From positions 992,001 to 1,056,000 of the forward strand of contig NZ_CP186485.1 in assembly GCF_049348705.1 (NCBI RefSeq): 64,000 nt of DNA, in the 5' to 3' direction. Both the position numbers and the translations under genes were made by a program. The notes beneath the pieces are model-generated. The model saw only the letters and a program-made list of their open reading frames with translations, ran no database searches and had not been told where the DNA came from. Positions 34,885-44,557 of the stretch are shown here, piece after piece (position 1 is the stretch's first letter; each line of letters begins with the position of its first letter). This DNA is from Paracoxiella cheracis. Lineage in GTDB: Bacteria; Pseudomonadota; Gammaproteobacteria; Coxiellales; Coxiellaceae.

Positions 34885-37083
34885 GTGGTTAAAAGTTACC
34901 GTAAAAAAGATCCTCACCTCACTAGGGAAGCAGGCCTATACGAGCACCCTGTGCCCAGCCGTGAATTTATTCTTCAATACCTCGAAGAAGTTGCTCGACC
35001 CGTTACATTTCGGCACTTGCTGGATGCGTTTGATTTACAAAAACCTGAAGAAAAAGAAGGGTTGCGTCGACGACTCAATGCGATGGAGCGTGATGGTCAA
35101 TGCATGAGTAATCGCCGTGGCAGTTATGCGCTGGTTAAAAAAATGGATTTAGTGAGTGGCGTCGTCCAAGGACATCGTGATGGGTTTGGATTTTTAATAC
35201 CCGATGATGGCAACAGCGATATCTTTTTACCGGCGCGCGAAATGCGTTCCGTATTTTCTGATGATGTTGTGCTTGTGCGCATTATTAATCCGAAAGACAG
35301 ACGCCCAGAAGGTAGCATCGTTGAAGTGCTGGAACACAATACGCATCAAATTGTCGGCCGCTATTATGAGGAAGAAGGTATTGCATTTGTGGACCCCGAT
35401 AATAAATCAATTTCACAAGATATTGTTGTGCCGAAAGACCAACAAGCTAATGCGAAACATGGGCAATTCGTTGTCATTGAAATTACCTCGCAACCCACAA
35501 AACGTCGTCATGCCATGGGGCGTGTGATTGAAGTACTCGGCGATCACTTGACGCCGGGCATGGAAGTGCAGCTTGCTATTCGATCTTATGAGATTCCTTT
35601 TAAATGGCCAGATGATGTCTTGGGTGAAGCTAAAAAATTTCCTGCTGAATTACTTGTCACCGATAAAAAAGATCGTGAAGACTTACGTCAATTGCCTTTT
35701 GTGACGATTGATGGTGAAGACGCAAAAGACTTTGACGATGCTGTTTTTTGTGAACCTGTAAAAACAGGTGGCTGGAATCTCTACGTAGCTATTGCGGATG
35801 TGTCGCACTATGTGAGAATTGATAGTGCGCTTGATAGCGAAGCGCGTGAACGTGGTAATTCCGTTTATTTTCCGGCAAAAGTCATTCCCATGTTGCCGGA
35901 AACATTATCCAATAATTTATGTTCATTGAAGCCCAACGTGGATCGCTTAGCCATTACTTGTCGAATGCGCATTGATGAGGAAGGTCATGTGAGAAGTCAT
36001 CGTTTTACTGAATCTATTATTCACTCGCATGCGCGATTAACGTATTCCGAAGTGGCGGCGATGTTAGATGGTAAACAAACCAAACATCAAAAACTATTGC
36101 CACACATGAAAGAATTTCATCGGCTTTATAAAAAATTACAAAAGCAACGTGTTGTTCGCGGTGCCATTGAATTTGAAACCTTAGAAACGCGAATTGAATT
36201 TGATAAAAAAGGGAAAATTAAACGAATTGTTCCTTCCGTGCGTAATGTGGCGCATCGCATGATTGAAGAAGCGATGTTGGCCGCCAACGTCAGTACAGCC
36301 CAATGGCTAGAAAAAGAAAATATTCCCATTTTATACCGCATTCATGAAGGACCCGAAGAACAAAAATTGTTAGCCTTGCGTGATTTTCTAAAAGCGTTCG
36401 GGTTACGTTTGACAGGTGGCAATAAGCCAACTTCGATGGATTATGCAAAACTCTTAACGCGAGTTGAGAAACGTCCGGATGCACACTTGTTGCAGACGGT
36501 GATGCTGCGCTCATTGCGTCAAGCGATGTATTTTCCTGAAAACGTCGGACACTTTGGTTTGTCGTATGAAGGCTATTGTCACTTTACTTCACCCATTCGG
36601 CGTTATCCGGATTTATTAGTGCATCGTGCGTTGAAACACATCTTGCATCGCAGGGCTGTGAAAAAATTTCATTACGATGAAAAAATGATGATAGAACTCG
36701 GTGAGCACTGTTCCATGACCGAACGGCGAGCTGATCGTGCCACTCGAGATGCCGATGACTGGTTAAAGTGCGAGTTCATGCTCGATAAAATCGGACAAGA
36801 ATTTAATGGACGGATTGTAGAAGTGACTGGCTTTGGGGTGTTCGTTGAGTTAGATCAAATTTATGTGCAGGGATTATTGCACATAACTTCCCTGCAAAAT
36901 GATTATTACCATCATGATCCTACCCACCATTTATTGCGTGGAAAACGGAGTGGCAAAATTTATCGTTTGGGTGATCCCATTCGAGTGCTTGTTTCTAAAG
37001 TCGACCTCGATCAACGGAAGATCGATTTTGAGCTGGCGGGGGAACTCTCGCCTCGAAAAAAGACGCAAGAATCTGATAAATAA
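34885..37083 (+). CDS. rnr: ribonuclease R
   Basis: 3'-5' exoribonuclease that degrades structured RNA and acts in ribosome and mRNA quality control. Its 732 residues show an N-terminal helix-turn-helix (about 20-75), cold-shock domains (LVSGVVQGHRDGFGFLIPDD), the RNB catalytic domain with TIDGEDAKDFDDAVF (Asp cluster holding magnesium), ENIPILYRIHEGP, HFTSPIRRYPDLLVHRALKH, and the C-terminal S1 domain (FNGRIVEVTGFGVFVELDQI). GTG start at 34885 behind AAAAAGGA. It is slightly shorter than the E. coli enzyme because the basic tail is reduced. Confidence 0.95.
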   Translation: MVKSYRKKDPHLTREAGLYEHPVPSREFILQYLEEVARPVTFRHLLDAFDLQKPEEKEGLRRRLNAMERDGQCMSNRRGSYALVKKMDLVSGVVQGHRDGFGFLIPDDGNSDIFLPAREMRSVFSDDVVLVRIINPKDRRPEGSIVEVLEHNTHQIVGRYYEEEGIAFVDPDNKSISQDIVVPKDQQANAKHGQFVVIEITSQPTKRRHAMGRVIEVLGDHLTPGMEVQLAIRSYEIPFKWPDDVLGEAKKFPAELLVTDKKDREDLRQLPFVTIDGEDAKDFDDAVFCEPVKTGGWNLYVAIADVSHYVRIDSALDSEARERGNSVYFPAKVIPMLPETLSNNLCSLKPNVDRLAITCRMRIDEEGHVRSHRFTESIIHSHARLTYSEVAAMLDGKQTKHQKLLPHMKEFHRLYKKLQKQRVVRGAIEFETLETRIEFDKKGKIKRIVPSVRNVAHRMIEEAMLAANVSTAQWLEKENIPILYRIHEGPEEQKLLALRDFLKAFGLRLTGGNKPTSMDYAKLLTRVEKRPDAHLLQTVMLRSLRQAMYFPENVGHFGLSYEGYCHFTSPIRRYPDLLVHRALKHILHRRAVKKFHYDEKMMIELGEHCSMTERRADRATRDADDWLKCEFMLDKIGQEFNGRIVEVTGFGVFVELDQIYVQGLLHITSLQNDYYHHDPTHHLLRGKRSGKIYRLGDPIRVLVSKVDLDQRKIDFELAGELSPRKKTQESDK

Positions 37084-37155
37084 TAATTTATTTGGCATCT
37101 TCTATGTTGGGCTAAAGAGGAGTAAAATCAGTGGCCTCAAACTCGTTATGGGGTA

Positions 37156-38640
37156 ATGATGACAGCACTGTACCAGAATCGTCAGATTCGGGAGCTTGAA
37201 AAGTTTGCGATTGACGAAGGTATTGAAGAGTATCAACTGATGCTCGCTGCCGGGAATGCAGCATTTAACACACTTATCGCGCATTGGCCAGAAGCCAAAC
37301 GAATCAGCATTTGTTGCGGGAAAGGTAATAACGGTGGTGATGGCCTCGTTGTTGCCCTCTTGGCACACGAATATGGTTTAGAGGTTTCCGTCTTGTTAAT
37401 GGGTGAGCTCTCTCAGCTAAAAAATGCGGCTGCTAAGGCTGCAACCGCTTGCCAAAAGGCAGGGCTCTCACTAAATCAATTCGATACGGATACTCAACTG
37501 CAGGACGACCTCATTGTGGATGCACTATTAGGCAGCGGGTTATCGGGTGAAGTGGGTGAACCTTATCGATCTGCAATCGCTGCTATTAATGCTGCGGAGT
37601 GTCCTGTGTTAGCCATCGATGTACCTTCGGGCATTGATGTGGATACCGGCTCGATTTTGGGATGTGCTGTGAAGGCTGATGTGACTATCACTTTCATCGC
37701 TTTGAAGCGCGGATTATATACAGCTCAAGCTCCTGCCTGTTGTGGTGAAATCGTTTGTGATTCGATTGGTGTTTCCGATCATTTATTTCGAAAAGTTGAA
37801 CATTCAGCAGAACTTTTAAACTGGAATCGTATTCGTCCGATGTTACCTAAACGCACCCGTGATACCCACAAAGGGAGTTATGGCCACGTTTTGGTTGTCG
37901 GTGGTGATTATGGAATGGGTGGCGCAGTCCGTCTGGCTGCGGAATCCGCCGCACGCGTTGGTGCTGGATTAGTGACGGTGGCAACACGGCCAGAACATGT
38001 GCCTGTCGTTAGTGGTTCACGACCGGAATTAATTTGCCATCAAGTGGCCGAGGCTGCGGATTTAGAGCCCTTGTTGGAGCGAGCAAGTGTTATTGTTGTG
38101 GGCCCGGGTTTAGGTAAAACATCTTGGGCAATTTCTTTATTAAATAGATTATTAGAGTCAAATCTTCCCAAAGTACTTGATGCTGATAGTTTGAATTTAT
38201 TGAGTCACTCGCCACGTCAAGCTAACGATTGGATTCTAACACCTCATCCTGGTGAGGCAGGGCGATTGCTCGACATTCACTGCAAAGAAGTACAGTCTGA
38301 TCGATTTAAAGCGATCGATGAGATTCAACAGCGTTATGGCGGTGTCGTTGCGTTAAAAGGTGCCGGTACTTTAATAAAAGGGCTTGGTAAAATGATTGAA
38401 ATTTGTCCCGCCGGAAATCCTGGGATGGCCAGCGCGGGCATGGGTGATGTGTTGAGTGGTATTATTGGTGGTCTTCTTGCTCAAGGGCTAAAATTGCAAG
38501 ATGCTGCTGAGGCTGGTGTTTTTATTCACTCAGTGGCGGCTGATCGAGCTGCAGAAGAGGGCGGTGAGCGTGGCCTGTTAGCGACGGATCTGCTCCCCTA
38601 TTTACGTTCTCTCGTAAATCCAAATCGTTCTTCGTTATGA
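37156..38640 (+). CDS. nnr: bifunctional NAD(P)H-hydrate epimerase / ADP-dependent dehydratase
   Basis: Repairs hydrated NADH and NADPH. The N-terminal YjeF domain (1-210) has CCGKGNNGGDGLVVA and IDVPSGIDVDTG for epimerase activity. The C-terminal kinase-like dehydratase (230-494) has THKGSYGHVLVVGGD, LTPHPGEAGRLL and GNPGMASAGMGDVLSGIIGG. The length of 494 residues is normal. Two ATG codons in a row open the gene. It overlaps tsaE by 4 bases, the common nnr-tsaE-amiB-mutL-miaA order. Confidence 0.95.
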   Translation: MMTALYQNRQIRELEKFAIDEGIEEYQLMLAAGNAAFNTLIAHWPEAKRISICCGKGNNGGDGLVVALLAHEYGLEVSVLLMGELSQLKNAAAKAATACQKAGLSLNQFDTDTQLQDDLIVDALLGSGLSGEVGEPYRSAIAAINAAECPVLAIDVPSGIDVDTGSILGCAVKADVTITFIALKRGLYTAQAPACCGEIVCDSIGVSDHLFRKVEHSAELLNWNRIRPMLPKRTRDTHKGSYGHVLVVGGDYGMGGAVRLAAESAARVGAGLVTVATRPEHVPVVSGSRPELICHQVAEAADLEPLLERASVIVVGPGLGKTSWAISLLNRLLESNLPKVLDADSLNLLSHSPRQANDWILTPHPGEAGRLLDIHCKEVQSDRFKAIDEIQQRYGGVVALKGAGTLIKGLGKMIEICPAGNPGMASAGMGDVLSGIIGGLLAQGLKLQDAAEAGVFIHSVAADRAAEEGGERGLLATDLLPYLRSLVNPNRSSL

Positions 38641-39098
38641 AACTCACAAAATTTATCACGACTGAAAAGGAAATGCAGGTGCTAGGAGCTGCTTTGGCAC
38701 GTGATTGTGTGCCGGGTAGCATCATTTTTCTTCAAGGCGAGTTAGGTGCAGGGAAAACCACGCTAGTGCGTGGATTTTTACGTGCGCTCGGTTACAAGGG
38801 GATTGTCAAAAGCCCTACGTACACATTAATTGAATCGTATGAGTTTGAGGGCGGTCTTCATGTTTATCATGTTGATTTATATCGGCTTGAACAACCCGAC
38901 GCACTAGAGCATATTGGTTTAAGTGATTATTTAACTTTAGATTCTATTTGCTTGATTGAATGGCCGGAAAAGGCTGAAAGCTTGCTGCCAAAGCCCAATG
39001 TGCGATGCAGCATCGACCTGGTTTCAGGTGGACGTAAAGTCGACTTGACTGCTGAGGACGAAACAGGGGTTACAATTCTGCAAAAATTTACAGCATAA
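38637..39098 (+). CDS. tsaE: tRNA threonylcarbamoyladenosine ATPase TsaE
   Basis: ATPase needed with TsaB, TsaC and TsaD to make t6A at position 37 of ANN-decoding tRNAs. Its 153 residues contain Walker A LQGELGAGKTTLVRGFL (about 31-47), SPTYTLIESYEF and the HVDLYRL / IEWPEKAESLLP segments of the family. The ATG overlaps the nnr stop by 4 bases. Cytosolic and essential in most bacteria. Confidence 0.95.
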   Translation: MKLTKFITTEKEMQVLGAALARDCVPGSIIFLQGELGAGKTTLVRGFLRALGYKGIVKSPTYTLIESYEFEGGLHVYHVDLYRLEQPDALEHIGLSDYLTLDSICLIEWPEKAESLLPKPNVRCSIDLVSGGRKVDLTAEDETGVTILQKFTA

Positions 39099-39142
39099 GC
39101 CTATTGAAAAATACGCTTCAGCGTTGCTAAAGTTGTGAGCAT

Positions 39143-40528
39143 ATGAAAAAAAGAAAAATTTTTATTGTGCTCTTATGCTTGATTTGGCCAATTGTGCTTG
39201 TGGCTGGTGTGAATCAAATTACGGATCTTCGCGTTCAAAAATCCCATCAGCATTGTCGACTTATTTTTGATACTACGAGTCCAATTCATTATCATCAATT
39301 CACACTTGCGCATCCAAACCGAATCGTTCTCGATATTGACCATACCCATTTTATAAGAGTCTTTCACCGCTCTTTACTGACGAATACACCCGTTAAAGAT
39401 ATTCGTAGTGGATCGCATAAAAACAATAGAATAAGAGTTGTACTTGATTTAAAAGACAAGGTTAATATTCACACGTTCACGTTGCGCCCCACTAAAGCCC
39501 AGCCTCATTATCGACTTGTTTTGGATTTATCATGGAAGAATTCGAGGCCCATGTATAAAACGGCTTATCGACCCTCTTATAAAGTTTATAAGGTTTCCGC
39601 GGTTAAAAATCCGAAGCCTATTCAAGTAGAACCTGTGCCACAGCGATCACGTAGCATCATTATAGTTATCGATCCGGGACATGGTGGAAAAGATCCTGGG
39701 GCTACAGGCGCTGGAGGGACACACGAGAAAACCATCGTTTTAAAAATTTCCAAAGATTTGCAACGCGATATTAATCATCAGCCGGGTTTTGTCGCGTATT
39801 TAACACGAAAGGGGGATTACTATTTAACGTTGCGGCAGCGCTTGGCGATTGCGCGACGTTATAAAGCCGATATGTTTATTGCTATTCATGCGGATGCGTA
39901 TCGAGATCATTATGCGCATGGAGCTTCGGTATTTGCACTATCACAACGAGGGGCTACGAGTGAGGCGGCGCATTGGTTGGCAACACATGAAAACGAATCT
40001 GAATTAATGGGTGGTGTGGATTTAGCCGATAAGACCAATCTGCTCAAGTCTGTACTCATTAATTTATCACAAACAGCGACAATTCGTGCGAGCTTGTGGA
40101 TTGGGCAAAGAATTATTCATGCATTGGGTAATTTTGCTCGGTTGCATCATCGTCGTGTGGAGCAAGCTGCCTTTGTGGTCTTGAAGTCACCCGACATTCC
40201 ATCGTTGTTAGTTGAAACCGGTTTTATTTCAAATCCGAGTGAAGAAAGGAAATTGAAAAATCCGGCCTATCAGAAGAGTATTGCATCTGCATTAATGCAA
40301 GGTATTCGTTCTTATTTTATTCATAGTCCGCCACGAAACACGTGGTTGGCTGCTCATAAATTTAATCAACGTGCCCACCATAATCGGTATGTTGTTGTCA
40401 GAGGCGATACTTTAACGGATATTGCGGAACGATTTAACGTGAGCTTGTCATCATTGCGTCAATTAAATCGGTTAAGAAGTACTCAGTTAAAAGCGGGACA
40501 AACTTTATTAATTCCCAAAAATATTTAA
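39143..40528 (+). CDS. amiB: N-acetylmuramoyl-L-alanine amidase with AMIN and LysM domains
   Basis: Periplasmic zinc amidase that splits septal peptidoglycan during cell separation. The 461 residues hold a signal peptide (IFIVLLCLIWPIVLVAG), an AMIN domain (about 20-135) that targets the septum, a linker, the Amidase_3 domain (about 170-390) with VIDPGHGGKDPGATGAGG, IAIHADAYRD and LLVETGFISNPSEE supplying zinc ligands and the catalytic Glu, and one C-terminal LysM (YVVVRGDTLTDIAERFNVS) that binds the wall. It lies in the usual tsaE-amiB-mutL order, but a hybrid kinase gene separates it from mutL. Confidence 0.93.
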   Translation: MKKRKIFIVLLCLIWPIVLVAGVNQITDLRVQKSHQHCRLIFDTTSPIHYHQFTLAHPNRIVLDIDHTHFIRVFHRSLLTNTPVKDIRSGSHKNNRIRVVLDLKDKVNIHTFTLRPTKAQPHYRLVLDLSWKNSRPMYKTAYRPSYKVYKVSAVKNPKPIQVEPVPQRSRSIIIVIDPGHGGKDPGATGAGGTHEKTIVLKISKDLQRDINHQPGFVAYLTRKGDYYLTLRQRLAIARRYKADMFIAIHADAYRDHYAHGASVFALSQRGATSEAAHWLATHENESELMGGVDLADKTNLLKSVLINLSQTATIRASLWIGQRIIHALGNFARLHHRRVEQAAFVVLKSPDIPSLLVETGFISNPSEERKLKNPAYQKSIASALMQGIRSYFIHSPPRNTWLAAHKFNQRAHHNRYVVVRGDTLTDIAERFNVSLSSLRQLNRLRSTQLKAGQTLLIPKNI

Positions 40529-40602
40529 TCTTCTAAATATATTTTCCAGAAATATGTTAATGTTTCCTTAAGAATCTTGATCGACAATATTTTATGCACT
40601 AA

Positions 40603-40624
40603 AATATTATTCATGAATAATATT
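40603..40624. promoter_or_regulatory. perfect 22-base palindrome before the hybrid kinase gene
   Basis: AATATTATTCA at 40603-40613 is followed directly by its exact complement at 40614-40624, then ATTTTT. It is 75 bases after amiB and about 100 before the kinase. It may be an operator dimer site or an AT-rich terminator stem for amiB. Confidence 0.45.
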
Positions 40625-40639
40625 ATTTTTCAAATAGGT

Positions 40640-40670
40640 TTGACATTATTTCTAAGAAAAATGATATTAT
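40640..40670 (+). promoter_or_regulatory. putative promoter of the hybrid kinase gene
   Basis: TTGACA at 40640-40645 and TATTAT at 40665-40670 with a 19-base spacer, longer than ideal; GATATT at 40663 would give 17. It supports separate transcription of the kinase from the upstream operon. Confidence 0.4.
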
Positions 40671-40726
40671 AAATAAAGTACCGATAGTATATACTAAAAA
40701 GACATGACATTCAGGGAAGTTATAAA

Positions 40727-42769
40727 ATGTCAGCTACATTAAAAAGAATAACAAATAAACTGGGACCTTACTTCTATAAGTTAGCTGAAAAAAGTCAAGA
40801 TGTCTTTTGGATTAGATCAGCTTGCTTTCAACATCAACTTTATGTCAGTCCGGCCTATGAAAAAATTTGGGGGCATGACTGTCAAACACTCTACGATACC
40901 CCAAGCGATTGGATTAACAGTGTTGTTTTAGAAGATCGCGATCGTCTGCGACAACAATGGATGGAATTTCAAGCAAATGCAAAAATTGGTGATGTGAATA
41001 TTGCAAACTATCGCATCACCGATAAAGATGGCAGCCTGCGTTGGATAAAAGATATAGGTGTACCTATCTACGAAGGAAGTCGTTGTATTGGTTACGCAGG
41101 TGTTGCGCAAGATATCACGCAAGAGGTTCTGCACGTTAAAGAACTCAATGATGCGAGCCGATTTTTTAAATTCTTTATCAAAAAAATTCGAGGTGTGTTT
41201 TGGGTAAAGGACCCGGGAGGAAAAAAGCAAATATATATTAGCCCCGGGTATGAAAAAATATGGGGTCGAACGTGTGAAAGCTTATATGAAGACCCTAAAT
41301 CTTGGTTCGATGCTGTTCTACCCGAGGACATCGAAAATGGCAAAATTGACTTGAGGTGTTTTGAAAAAAATAGTGAGAATGTCAAACGACCCTCGCGCTA
41401 TCGTTTCAGAATACGCCGCCCAGATGGTGGTATCCGTTGGATTAAAGATACTCATTTTCCCATCAAAGATGAGCAAAAATTAATCGGATTTGCTGGTGTT
41501 GCAGAAGATATCACCGAAGATGTACTCCGTGAGAAAGAGTTACGAGAAGCAAAAGAAAATGCTGAGAAAGCCAATCGTGCAAAATCCGATTTTCTAGCGA
41601 TGATGAGCCATGAACTGCGTACACCACTTAATGCTATTTTAGGCATGGCGCAAATTTTAAAAACCTCCGAACTCAACGATGAGCAATCTGATCAAATTGA
41701 AGTTATTACGCAATCGGGTCAAAATTTATTGTCATTATTAAATGACTTACTGGATTTTGCTAAGCTGGAGGTTGGGAAATTATCTTTTACAGAAGAGGCA
41801 ATCAACATACGTGAATTAGTCGAGAAGCTCATCAACGACATGCTTTCACAGGCTCATGAAAAAGAGCTCGAATTACGATTAAACTATGCCTATAATATCC
41901 CCCCGATGATTATCGGAGATGAAAAACGTATCCGACAGATATTAGTTAATCTCATTTCGAATGCGATTAAATTTACGACCAATGGGTATGTGCAAGTAAC
42001 CGTGAGTTGTTTGCAGAAGAATTATAAAGAAGCTACTCTTTGTTTTACGGTTGAAGATACAGGCATTGGGATTGAAAAATCGAAATTGGATACGATTTTT
42101 AATCGCTTTCAACAAATCAATTCAGTTTATCAGCGAAAACACGATGGTGTTGGTTTGGGTTTGTCGATTGTGAAAGAATTGGTGGAAAAAATGGGTGGCA
42201 GCACGGCTGTTACCAGTGAAGTCGGAGTTGGTTCGCAATTTAGTTGCATTATCCCGTTCCACTTGCAACAGACCACCATGGATGTGCAGCAAAATCCAGT
42301 CGAAATTGTCAAACACAGCTATCCAACTATGGTCGAAAAAATGAACAATACATCTTATAAAATGGACATATTGGTCGTAGAAGATAATTTAATTAATCAA
42401 AAAATTTCAAAAATTTTACTCGAACAGGTCGGCTGTAAGGTGGATATTGCAGACTGTGCGAGAGCCGCTTTTCAAAAAATGAGAAATCATTACGATATGA
42501 TTTTTATGGACATTGGGCTTCCGGATATGGACGGCTTCAAGGCCGTTGAGCAAATACGCCGGCAAGAAGGGCCTGTTAAGCACATTCCCATTGTTGCGAT
42601 GACCGCACATGTCTTTGCTCATGATCGTCAGCGTTGTTTTGATGTTGGTATGGATGAAGTCATTGCAAAACCTATTATGCGTGACGATCTTATAGCCATT
42701 CTCAAGCGATGGTCAGGGCGGCTACATTCAGGTCCTCCCATCTTGCGTGGACGTCAAGTCATATCTTAG
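40727..42769 (+). CDS. cytosolic hybrid histidine kinase: PAS-PAS-HisKA-HATPase-receiver
   Basis: A 680-residue soluble hybrid kinase without membrane helices. Two PAS domains (about 15-140 and 150-275) are near copies: both contain Y(V/I)SP(A/G)YEKIWG, DG(S/G)(L/I)RWIKD and GYAGVAQDIT / GFAGVAEDIT. Then come the H-box LAMMSHELRTPLNAILGMAQ (about 290-310), N-box LVNLISNAIKF, G-boxes VEDTGIGIE and GVGLGLSIV, and a receiver domain with ILVVEDNLINQ, FMDIGLPDMDG (acceptor Asp) and IAKPI. No separate histidine transfer domain or output regulator is adjacent. It breaks the normally tight amiB-mutL junction, has its own upstream signals, and is probably a later arrival. Confidence 0.9.
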   Translation: MSATLKRITNKLGPYFYKLAEKSQDVFWIRSACFQHQLYVSPAYEKIWGHDCQTLYDTPSDWINSVVLEDRDRLRQQWMEFQANAKIGDVNIANYRITDKDGSLRWIKDIGVPIYEGSRCIGYAGVAQDITQEVLHVKELNDASRFFKFFIKKIRGVFWVKDPGGKKQIYISPGYEKIWGRTCESLYEDPKSWFDAVLPEDIENGKIDLRCFEKNSENVKRPSRYRFRIRRPDGGIRWIKDTHFPIKDEQKLIGFAGVAEDITEDVLREKELREAKENAEKANRAKSDFLAMMSHELRTPLNAILGMAQILKTSELNDEQSDQIEVITQSGQNLLSLLNDLLDFAKLEVGKLSFTEEAINIRELVEKLINDMLSQAHEKELELRLNYAYNIPPMIIGDEKRIRQILVNLISNAIKFTTNGYVQVTVSCLQKNYKEATLCFTVEDTGIGIEKSKLDTIFNRFQQINSVYQRKHDGVGLGLSIVKELVEKMGGSTAVTSEVGVGSQFSCIIPFHLQQTTMDVQQNPVEIVKHSYPTMVEKMNNTSYKMDILVVEDNLINQKISKILLEQVGCKVDIADCARAAFQKMRNHYDMIFMDIGLPDMDGFKAVEQIRRQEGPVKHIPIVAMTAHVFAHDRQRCFDVGMDEVIAKPIMRDDLIAILKRWSGRLHSGPPILRGRQVIS

Positions 42770-42808
42770 CTATGATAGTGCGCACATCTGGTATTATTAG
42801 GACTTTTT

Positions 42809-44557
42809 ATGCGCATTCAAGTTTTAGATGAGCACCTCGCTAATCAGATTGCAGCGGGCGAGGTCATTGAGCGCCCAGCCTCTGTAGTCAAAGAATTAGT
42901 AGAAAATAGCTTTGATGCGAATGCTACCCACATTAATGTTGACATCATCGAGGGCGGCAAGAAACTCATCCGTGTTCGTGATGATGGTGATGGTATCATT
43001 TCAGATGATCTGAAGTTGGCACTGAGTCGCCATGCCACGAGTAAAATTCAACACTTTCATGATCTGGAACGCGTAGCGAGTTTAGGCTTTCGAGGTGAAG
43101 CGCTACCCAGCATCGCTGCGGTTTCTCGCATGACGATAACGGCTTGTCATCATGATGCTGATTCAGGTTATTGTATTCAGTGTGATGGTGGAAATTTAGG
43201 AGATCTGCAACCCAAAGCGCATCCCAAAGGCGCAACCGTTGAAGTAAGCGATTTATTTTTTAATACACCAGCGCGTCGGAAATTTTTGCGCGCGGATAAA
43301 ACAGAATTTCAACATATTGAAACCGTGGTGCAACGTTTAGCACTTAGCCACTTTGATGTCGCAATGTCATTGAAACACAATCAGCGCGTGATTTTTAACT
43401 GTCCGATTGCTTCGTCAGGTAATGCAAAAGATCACCGTGTGGCTACCATACTTGGGGCAACATTTATTGAACACGCGTTTAAGATTGAATTTTTAGCGGG
43501 TGGGCTTGCTTTATCAGGATGGATTGCGGAGCCGAGGTACACACGTAGCCAAGCCGATATGCAATACTTTTATATTAACGGCCGCTTTGTTCGCGACAAA
43601 CTATTGAGTCATGCGATGCGAGAGGCTTATCGCGATGTTTTGTTTCATGGACGATATCCTGCTTATAGTATTTACTTGGAAATTGATCCGGCTTCAGTGG
43701 ATGTCAATGTGCATCCGACGAAACATGAGGTTCGTTTTCGAGACGGACGCACCGTGCATGATTTTGTTGTGAGAGGCGTCCACGATGCCTTAGCGCAACT
43801 CAAACCAGGCGCTGCAACTCAAGCGACACCAAAAGTTGATGTTCGATATGAGCCGCAACAGCAGGCCATAGCACTCCAGGTGGAGCAGCAATTAGCGGCC
43901 TATGAAGTCCTTAAGTCAACACATGAGGACCCTGAAAAAAATCATTTTGAAACAGTCAGTAAAAATGTAATTCAAGAATATCCTTTAGGTCATGCCATTG
44001 CTCAACTGCACGGCATTTATATCCTGGCTCAAAATGAAAAGGGCTTGGTGATGGTCGATATGCATGCCGCTCACGAACGCATCTTGTATGAAGCATTGAA
44101 ACATCAGTCAAAGCCTGATCTCGTGACGCAAGTGTTGTTAGTGCCCAAAACGCTCTCGTTAAATAAAAACGAAATGCAGTGCTGGCAAGAAAACCAGGAA
44201 ATCTTTACTCAAGTTGGGTTAAAAACAGAAGCAGCGGGCCCTCAAGCGATTGTGGTTCGTGAAGTCCCTTCGATGATTAAAGAGGCGAGCATCGAACAAT
44301 TAATTAGAGATGTCATCGCTGATTTGTTGGTGAATGATTCAGCGTCACGTTTGCAAGAAAAATACGATGCCGTGTTGGCATCGATGGCTTGCCATAGTGC
44401 TGTCCGCGCTAATCATCAATTAACGATTCCAGAGATGAATGCTTTGTTGCGTGATATGGAGCATACAGAGCATGGTGGTTTGTGTAATCATGGTCGACCG
44501 ACGTGGAAGCAATTTACAATAGCCGATTTGGATAAGTTTTTTTTGAGAGGCAGGTGA
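42809..44557 (+). CDS. mutL: DNA mismatch repair protein MutL
   Basis: Mismatch-repair ATPase of 582 residues. The N-terminal GHKL ATPase has IAAGEVIERPASVVKELVEN (motif I), VRDDGDGI and LGFRGEALPSIAAVS. The C-terminal dimerisation part contains VDMHAAHERILYE, which fits the nicking-endonuclease pattern DQHA-X2-E-X4-E with Met for Gln, plus ASMACHSAVRA and GLCNHGRPTW, which match the accompanying metal-site motifs. So this MutL probably nicks DNA itself, as in bacteria lacking MutH. Gene order mutL-miaA, with a 4-base overlap, is standard. Confidence 0.95.
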   Translation: MRIQVLDEHLANQIAAGEVIERPASVVKELVENSFDANATHINVDIIEGGKKLIRVRDDGDGIISDDLKLALSRHATSKIQHFHDLERVASLGFRGEALPSIAAVSRMTITACHHDADSGYCIQCDGGNLGDLQPKAHPKGATVEVSDLFFNTPARRKFLRADKTEFQHIETVVQRLALSHFDVAMSLKHNQRVIFNCPIASSGNAKDHRVATILGATFIEHAFKIEFLAGGLALSGWIAEPRYTRSQADMQYFYINGRFVRDKLLSHAMREAYRDVLFHGRYPAYSIYLEIDPASVDVNVHPTKHEVRFRDGRTVHDFVVRGVHDALAQLKPGAATQATPKVDVRYEPQQQAIALQVEQQLAAYEVLKSTHEDPEKNHFETVSKNVIQEYPLGHAIAQLHGIYILAQNEKGLVMVDMHAAHERILYEALKHQSKPDLVTQVLLVPKTLSLNKNEMQCWQENQEIFTQVGLKTEAAGPQAIVVREVPSMIKEASIEQLIRDVIADLLVNDSASRLQEKYDAVLASMACHSAVRANHQLTIPEMNALLRDMEHTEHGGLCNHGRPTWKQFTIADLDKFFLRGR

